This document shows positions 6,639-10,531 of a stretch of DNA of 10,531 bases, in pieces (position 1 is the stretch's first letter; each line of letters starts with the position of its first letter). Under the pieces are notes generated by a model. It searched no databases and had not been told where the DNA came from. It saw only the letters and a list, made by a program, of their open reading frames with translations. The stretch comes from a bacterium (GTDB lineage Bacteria > Fidelibacterota > UBA2242), in contig JAHIOG010000446.1 of assembly GCA_018895675.1 (NCBI GenBank), positions 1 to 10,531 on the forward strand. Direction: 5' to 3'. Both the position numbers and the translations under genes were made by a program.

Positions 6639-7468
6639 TGGTGAAAATGAATAAAACATTTGCTTTGTTAGGCGCCAGTAAAACCGGCATAGCGTTGGCT
6701 CACTACCTTGAAAAAGCCGGGCTCGAACCGGCATTTTTGTGGAACCGGAGTTTAAAAGGAATTCAACTTGCGCGGAAATATATCCAATTTCGAAAAGAAT
6801 CAGCGGACTTATCGCAAATTCCGGCGGATGTCGAATGGATAATCATTGCCGTCAAAGATGATGTTATCGAGGTAGTTGTACAACAACTTTTAGGCGTTTT
6901 AAAAAACGGCGACGGTAAAAAGGTATTTCACACGTCCGGCGCCTGGGATTCGAAACTGCTGGAGCCTTTGCAAAAGAAAGGATACCGGACAGGTTCGTTT
7001 CATCCATTGATTAGTATTCCTGATATAGAAACAGGAATCCGCATAATACCCGGTTCCGTATTCAGTTGCGAAGGGATAATCCAGGATGATCTGCTGGATC
7101 TTACCCGACTGATTGGTGTTACCGGAATAGCGCTGAATTCCGAACAGAAAGAAACTGTGCATCTTGGAGCTGTTTTTGTAAATAATTATGTAACGGTCAT
7201 GATCCAGGCGTTAAAACAGTTTGCACGGGCAAAAGGCATTTCTGACGATACTCTAAAACGGCTGTTGGAACGGCTGTCTGGGCAGGCGTTTGATAATGCC
7301 TGGAAAAAGTCCCTGAAAGATTCACTGAGCGGTCCGGCTGTCAGGGGTGACGAAAAAACGATTCAAAAACACCGCGATCTATTAGAGAATTCACCGGAAC
7401 TGAAAAAGCTGTACGACCAGTTTTTAGCATTGACACTGCGATTATTAGTTGAAGAAAAAAAACTTTAA
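6638..7468 (+). CDS. Rossmann-fold oxidoreductase-like protein with DUF2520 domain
   Basis: A 276-residue protein with two domains. An N-terminal NAD(P)-binding Rossmann region (about 5-130) has the dinucleotide loop LLGASKTG (10-17), FLWNRS (33-38), IIIAVKDD (68-75), HTSGAWDS (98-105) and SFHPL (120-124). The all-helical C-terminal DUF2520 domain (about 140-265) has HLGAVFVNNY (175-184), SGPAVRGD (231-238) and His245. This is the usual DUF2520 layout, related to F420-dependent NADP oxidoreductases and beta-hydroxyacid dehydrogenases, with no established substrate. The ATG at 6638 overlaps the Memo stop by one base. GTG 6641 and ATG 6647 are alternative starts because no good Shine-Dalgarno favours the first. 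An A8 run just before the stop (7455-7462) is a possible slippage site, but both other frames close soon afterwards. Confidence 0.9.
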   Translation: MVKMNKTFALLGASKTGIALAHYLEKAGLEPAFLWNRSLKGIQLARKYIQFRKESADLSQIPADVEWIIIAVKDDVIEVVVQQLLGVLKNGDGKKVFHTSGAWDSKLLEPLQKKGYRTGSFHPLISIPDIETGIRIIPGSVFSCEGIIQDDLLDLTRLIGVTGIALNSEQKETVHLGAVFVNNYVTVMIQALKQFARAKGISDDTLKRLLERLSGQAFDNAWKKSLKDSLSGPAVRGDEKTIQKHRDLLENSPELKKLYDQFLALTLRLLVEEKKL

Positions 7469-7561
7469 AAAATTGGATGTGTAATTTATGAAGCGGATAA
7501 TCATATCTGCCGGGAGTACCCTGAATATAAGTATTGGGTCAAAAGCGCCTATTTAAGCGGA

Positions 7562-7846
7562 TTGTTCGATAGTAAGTTATTTTACCGGATGAAACTTAAA
7601 AGTATCACTCGCGCCTGTTCGGATTCGGTGTTTAGCGATTATCTGGAACCCGATGAAATGCGCTCACTGATCGCCGGTCTCGATGCGTTTTATGATGATA
7701 ATACAATCCGTTATCTGCCGATATCCTGTGCGCTAATTGCCACAGTGATGATACAGCAAAACCTACCAAAAGCGGAAATTGACGCCTATATCAGAGATAG
7801 TAAAAAGTGGACTAATGATTTAATGGATGAAATAATCAGAGAGTGA
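7562..7846 (+). CDS. Small unassigned ORF, probably with a damaged or unrecognised 5' end
   Basis: No named family is recognised. The open frame extends upstream to the DUF2520 stop codon (7466-7468), in the same frame as that gene, but has no ATG, GTG or TTG before TTG 7562; the first ATG is at 7589. The upstream codons (7487-7561) read like ordinary protein, including EYPEYKYWVKSAYLSG, so true coding probably begins before 7562. The C-terminal half has LDAFYDDNTIRYLPISCALIATVM, followed by a polar helix ending near KKW. From memory this recalls small, often exported, unnamed bacterial proteins with a W...K.YL.G segment and an 'FYxD...IPIxxAL' segment. An ATG at 7488 lies one frame away, so a frameshift just after it could have broken the gene. 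Its stop directly abuts the stop of the convergent gene at 7847. It may be intact with a rare start, or a pseudogene. Confidence 0.5.
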   Translation: MFDSKLFYRMKLKSITRACSDSVFSDYLEPDEMRSLIAGLDAFYDDNTIRYLPISCALIATVMIQQNLPKAEIDAYIRDSKKWTNDLMDEIIRE

Positions 7847-8257
7847 TTATTCATCTTTTAATATGATCTCTCCGCAATTGGGACAAATCATATATACATT
7901 CTGCTCTCCGAAAAATCGAAAATGAGTGATCCGGTACCGGGCGGTTCCCGACATATTGGGTCGCTGAGTAATGACGACGGCGCGGGATTTGGATTCACCC
8001 GGCTTGAGCGGAACGTCGTGGACATGCTGAATCTGAACAAATTTCTTTTCAACGATTCGCTCGGAATTATCATAAATATCGATATATCCGGCGATTTCAC
8101 TGACTTCACTCGTTGCCGAATTGCGGACCTCAACAATGATCTGGAGTAGATTATTCTCCATTTGCCGGACTACCAGATCGGTGACTTCGACGGTCTCCTG
8201 AGCGGGGAGCGGATTGATGAGCAACATTATAAAAACGATTGCTAAGAGCTTTTTCAT
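7847..8257 (-). CDS. Small secreted protein with C-terminal CPNC motif
   Basis: A 136-residue protein of unknown function. The N-terminus MKKLLAIVFIMLLINPLPAQ is a standard signal peptide, with likely cleavage around residues 19-20. The mature part (about 21-120) is predicted by eye to be mostly beta strand. It has alternating segments such as LLQIIVEVRNSA, IAGYIDIYD and a 'PLKPGESK' turn, like the immunoglobulin-like or FxLYD-type domains that handle extracellular binding. The last 14 residues contain CPNCG (Cys125, Cys128), half of a zinc-ribbon pattern that is odd on an exported protein. The ATG at 8255-8257 has a good AGAGGT ribosome site on the minus strand. The gene is monocistronic and convergent with the small ORF to its left. 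It could be periplasmic or surface-exposed; the partner is unknown. Confidence 0.8.
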   Translation of the reverse strand: MKKLLAIVFIMLLINPLPAQETVEVTDLVVRQMENNLLQIIVEVRNSATSEVSEIAGYIDIYDNSERIVEKKFVQIQHVHDVPLKPGESKSRAVVITQRPNMSGTARYRITHFRFFGEQNVYMICPNCGEIILKDE

Positions 8258-8380
8258 GAATACCTCTTTCAGTTAAAGAAAATTTAAAAGAAAAAGGGGT
8301 AATATGCAAGTAGAGGCTTTTGCTTGATTGCGAGACCTCTGATTCATAACTTTCGGCAACGAAAAAAATCCGGATGACAC

Positions 8381-8385
8381 AGGAG
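8381..8385 (+). promoter_or_regulatory. Ribosome binding site of hutH
   Basis: AGGAG lies 8 bases before the ATG at 8394 and fixes the start of hutH. In the rest of the 136-base divergent gap (8258-8393) I see only a weak promoter-like pair, TTGATT (8324-8329) and CATAAC (8345-8350), spaced by 15 bases, which I do not annotate separately. Confidence 0.7.
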
Positions 8386-8393
8386 TTCCAAAT

Positions 8394-9893
8394 ATGATTG
8401 AAAAAGCCTATGAATTTTTACAATCCAGAAGCGCTGTCACACTTTCAAAAAAATCGATTGAAAAAATAACTGCCGCCCGCAAAACGGTGATGGACTTTAT
8501 CAACCGGGACGAGACCGTGTATGGTATAAATACCGGATTCGGAAAACTCAGCGCCATAAAGATCAAGCCAAGCGAACTGGCGGAGTTGCAGGTGAATTTA
8601 CTACGCAGCCACGCTTGTGGCGTTAGTGCCCCGATCGGTTCTGACATTGTCGCCCTGATGATGTACCTGAAAATACAGAATCTGTCAAAAGGTTATAGCG
8701 GATGTTCTTTAGAAGTCATTGAAAAGCTGGTGGAATTGCTCAATAAACAGATTATTTCGATTGTTCCACGACGGGGATCTGTGGGTGCTAGTGGCGATCT
8801 GGCGCCTCTGGCTCATATGTGTTTACCGCTGATCGGAGAAGGCGAAGTTGAACATCAGGGAAAGGTTTTTCAAGCGGAAGAATTAGTTGCACGAGGAATC
8901 TATAATCCTGTTACTCTGGGACCAAAAGACGGTTTGTCATTAATTAATGGAACCCAGTATTCGACTGCATTGATTACTTATGCACTATCACAGGTCAGGG
9001 ATTTATTTATATTAGCGGAATTGGCGGCGGCGATGAGCGTCGAAGCTGTTTTGGCGACGGATACGCCGTTCCGGGATCAAATCCAGCTGGTACGGCAACA
9101 AAAAGGACAACGGATAGTTGCAAAGCACCTGAGAAATTTTCTGAGAAATAGCGAGATCGTTCACTCCCATGTGAGTTGTAATAAAGTTCAGGATCCCTAT
9201 AGTTTCCGTTGCACACCGCAGGTTCTGGGCGCAGTGTTTGATACGATTCAATTTGTGGAAACTACTGTCGATAATGAAATCCAGGCTGTCACCGATAATC
9301 CGCTGGTGTTTCCTGAAACCGGTGAGATTTTATCCGGCGGGAATTTCCATGCGGAGCCGATTGCGTTGGCAGCGGATTATTTATCCATTGCGCTGACGGA
9401 GTTAGGGAATATAAGCGAGCGGCGGATTTCAACTTTATCTGATACTACAATGAGCGGTCTGCCGGCATTTCTAGTGGATACGAGCGGCATTAATTCAGGG
9501 TTTATGATCGTTCATGTCACAGCTGCGGCATTATGCGCCGAAAACCGGACATTATCAAATCCCGCTTCCGTTGAAACGATCCCTACCTCGGCAAACCAGG
9601 AAGATCATGTCAGTATGGCGCCAAATGCCGGGTTAAAACTTCTGCAGATTGTTGAAAATATCCGCCAGGTCATCTGGATCGAATTCCTGACAGCTGCTCA
9701 GGGAATCGATTACCGGAAGAATTTAGCAAATGGTGACGGAACGAAGATTGCTTATGAAAAAGTCCGGTCGCTGGTGTCCCATCTTGATAAGGACCGTCTG
9801 TTTTATAAAGATTTGAGAAAGATAGATGACTTTTATGGTGATCGGGATTTTATCGAACAGGTTCAAATAGTTGCGAATCAGATAAAAAATTGA
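8394..9893 (+). CDS. hutH: Histidine ammonia-lyase
   Basis: This enzyme deaminates L-histidine to urocanate and ammonia, the first step of histidine breakdown. At 499 residues it has normal length. The Ala-Ser-Gly triad that forms the MIO electrophile is intact at 132-134 within GSVGASGDLAPLAHM. Other active-site segments are YGINTGFG (43-50), SHACG with His73, LINGTQ with Asn185, QDPYSFRC with Tyr269 and Arg272, and NQEDHVSM with Glu403. The Glu and the Ser-His pair favour histidine over phenylalanine or tyrosine as substrate, because PAL and TAL enzymes differ at these places. AGGAG precedes the ATG. No hutU, hutI, hutG or regulator is next to it; guaB follows 12 bases downstream. Identity is firm as a MIO-family lyase and strong for histidine specificity. 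Confidence 0.95.
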   Translation: MIEKAYEFLQSRSAVTLSKKSIEKITAARKTVMDFINRDETVYGINTGFGKLSAIKIKPSELAELQVNLLRSHACGVSAPIGSDIVALMMYLKIQNLSKGYSGCSLEVIEKLVELLNKQIISIVPRRGSVGASGDLAPLAHMCLPLIGEGEVEHQGKVFQAEELVARGIYNPVTLGPKDGLSLINGTQYSTALITYALSQVRDLFILAELAAAMSVEAVLATDTPFRDQIQLVRQQKGQRIVAKHLRNFLRNSEIVHSHVSCNKVQDPYSFRCTPQVLGAVFDTIQFVETTVDNEIQAVTDNPLVFPETGEILSGGNFHAEPIALAADYLSIALTELGNISERRISTLSDTTMSGLPAFLVDTSGINSGFMIVHVTAAALCAENRTLSNPASVETIPTSANQEDHVSMAPNAGLKLLQIVENIRQVIWIEFLTAAQGIDYRKNLANGDGTKIAYEKVRSLVSHLDKDRLFYKDLRKIDDFYGDRDFIEQVQIVANQIKN

Positions 9894-9905
9894 ACAGGTG
9901 ATAAT

Positions 9906-10531
9906 ATGATAAAAAAAGTAAGTCGTGAGGGTTTAACATTTGATGATGTTCTGTTGGTGCCGGCAAAATCTGACGTGTTGCCCAAACAGGTTGACTTGGC
10001 TGCGCCGCTTACCAGAAATATCAATCTGAACATACCTCTGATCAGCGCTGCCATGGATACGGTGACTGAGGGAGATATGGCAATCGCGATTGCCCGGGAG
10101 GGTGGCATCGGAATACTGCATAAAAATATGACGATTGCCGAACAGGTTTCCGAAGTGGGCCGTGTCAAGCGGTCGGAAAGCGGTATGATCGTCAATCCCA
10201 TAACGCTGTCTTCCAGCAATACCATTCGTAAAGCTCTCGACATTATGACAAAATATTCCATTTCCGGGATTCCGATTGTTGATAATGGTCAGTTAACAGG
10301 TATTATAACTAACCGGGATATCCGCTTTGAGACAAATCTTGATCAATCTATTTCCGAACGGATGACCAGAGAAAATTTAGTGACAACACCGGTTGGAACC
10401 ACTCTGGAAGAGGCGGAAGAAATTCTGCAGCGCCACCGGATTGAAAAATTGTTGGTGGTGGATAATGAAGGCAGATTAAAAGGCTTGATTACCGTTAAAG
10501 ATATTCTGAAGAAAAAGAAATTTCCGAACGC
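9906..10531 (+). CDS. guaB: IMP dehydrogenase, 3' end outside the window
   Basis: IMP dehydrogenase oxidises IMP to XMP with NAD+, the committed step of GTP synthesis. The first 208 codons are present and the frame is still open at the window edge. Visible parts are GLTFDDVLLVPA (9-20), the barrel segment SAAMDTVTE (47-55), GGIGILHKN (66-74), and the inserted Bateman module of two CBS domains at about 92-148 and 152-206, each ending in a G..T..DI-like strand (TGIITNRDI and KGLITVKDI). The catalytic cysteine loop and C-terminal flap would lie outside the window. The ATG at 9906 has an AGGTG ribosome site at 9896-9900 and starts 12 bases after the hutH stop, so the two genes may share a transcript. 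CBS domains in this family commonly bind adenine or guanine nucleotides and modulate activity or assembly. The identification is firm. Confidence 0.96.
   Translation, partial: MIKKVSREGLTFDDVLLVPAKSDVLPKQVDLAAPLTRNINLNIPLISAAMDTVTEGDMAIAIAREGGIGILHKNMTIAEQVSEVGRVKRSESGMIVNPITLSSSNTIRKALDIMTKYSISGIPIVDNGQLTGIITNRDIRFETNLDQSISERMTRENLVTTPVGTTLEEAEEILQRHRIEKLLVVDNEGRLKGLITVKDILKKKKFPN

Noticed and set aside
7455..7472. Programmed frameshift at the A8 and A6 runs joining the DUF2520 gene to the next ORF
   Set aside because: Both alternative frames meet stops within about ten codons after the runs, and the downstream ORF is in the original frame, so a shift would not join them.
8332..8341. GAGACCTCTG upstream of hutH, also present as its reverse complement at 5033-5042 upstream of the DUF212 gene
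   Set aside because: A 10-base match between two sites in 10.5 kb is common by chance; the distance to the start codons differs (53 and 18 bases) and the hutH copy is not a palindrome.
9878..10261. A minus-strand open frame opposite guaB
   Set aside because: The + strand here encodes clear IMP dehydrogenase sequence with CBS domains, so the antisense frame is a shadow.

Overview
The window is a gene-dense piece of a bacterial chromosome with moderate G+C. Genes are close or overlapping, GTG starts are used at coupled junctions, and Shine-Dalgarno sites are recognisable. The mix of a BatA-type vWA membrane protein, a bacterial polyprenol/dolichol-kinase-like enzyme, HflX, a DUF212 protein, a Memo protein, a DUF2520 protein and an S23-type four-helix-bundle protein would fit an uncultured lineage of the FCB group (Calditrichota, Marinimicrobia, KSB1 or similar). 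That placement is an impression, not a result. Two genes run off the edges: rpe on the left and guaB on the right.

Left block (1-4537, + strand): rpe (partial), a polyprenol/dolichol-kinase-like membrane protein, a BatA-like vWA protein and hflX. Two of the three junctions are 8-base overlaps with GTG starts and almost the same local sequence. The block ends in a small hairpin after hflX. A convergent DUF212 membrane protein follows (4542-5015, - strand).

Central block (about 5063-5650): the least ordinary part. An AT-rich gene for an S23/23S-rRNA-intervening-sequence-type four-helix-bundle protein lies on the - strand between two G-rich inverted repeats of 33-34 bases. The arms match except for one base of length and one mismatch. 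One arm contains the likely ribosome binding site and start codon and runs into a 9-base tandem repeat that encodes a Gly-Asn-Lys repeat. The layout resembles the stem-bounded intervening sequences found inside some 23S rRNA genes, but here it sits between protein genes. I treat it as a candidate small mobile or IVS-like element.

Right block (5756-10531): a plausible sigma70-type promoter precedes a Memo-family gene that overlaps a DUF2520 Rossmann gene by one base. Next comes a small unassigned ORF whose reading frame stays open back to the DUF2520 stop codon without a usual start, suggesting a damaged 5' end. A convergent gene for a small secreted protein with a terminal CPNC motif abuts it. 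Then come histidine ammonia-lyase (hutH) and the first 208 codons of IMP dehydrogenase (guaB), both + strand and 12 bases apart. Apart from the central element and the damaged ORF, this is mostly housekeeping gene content.
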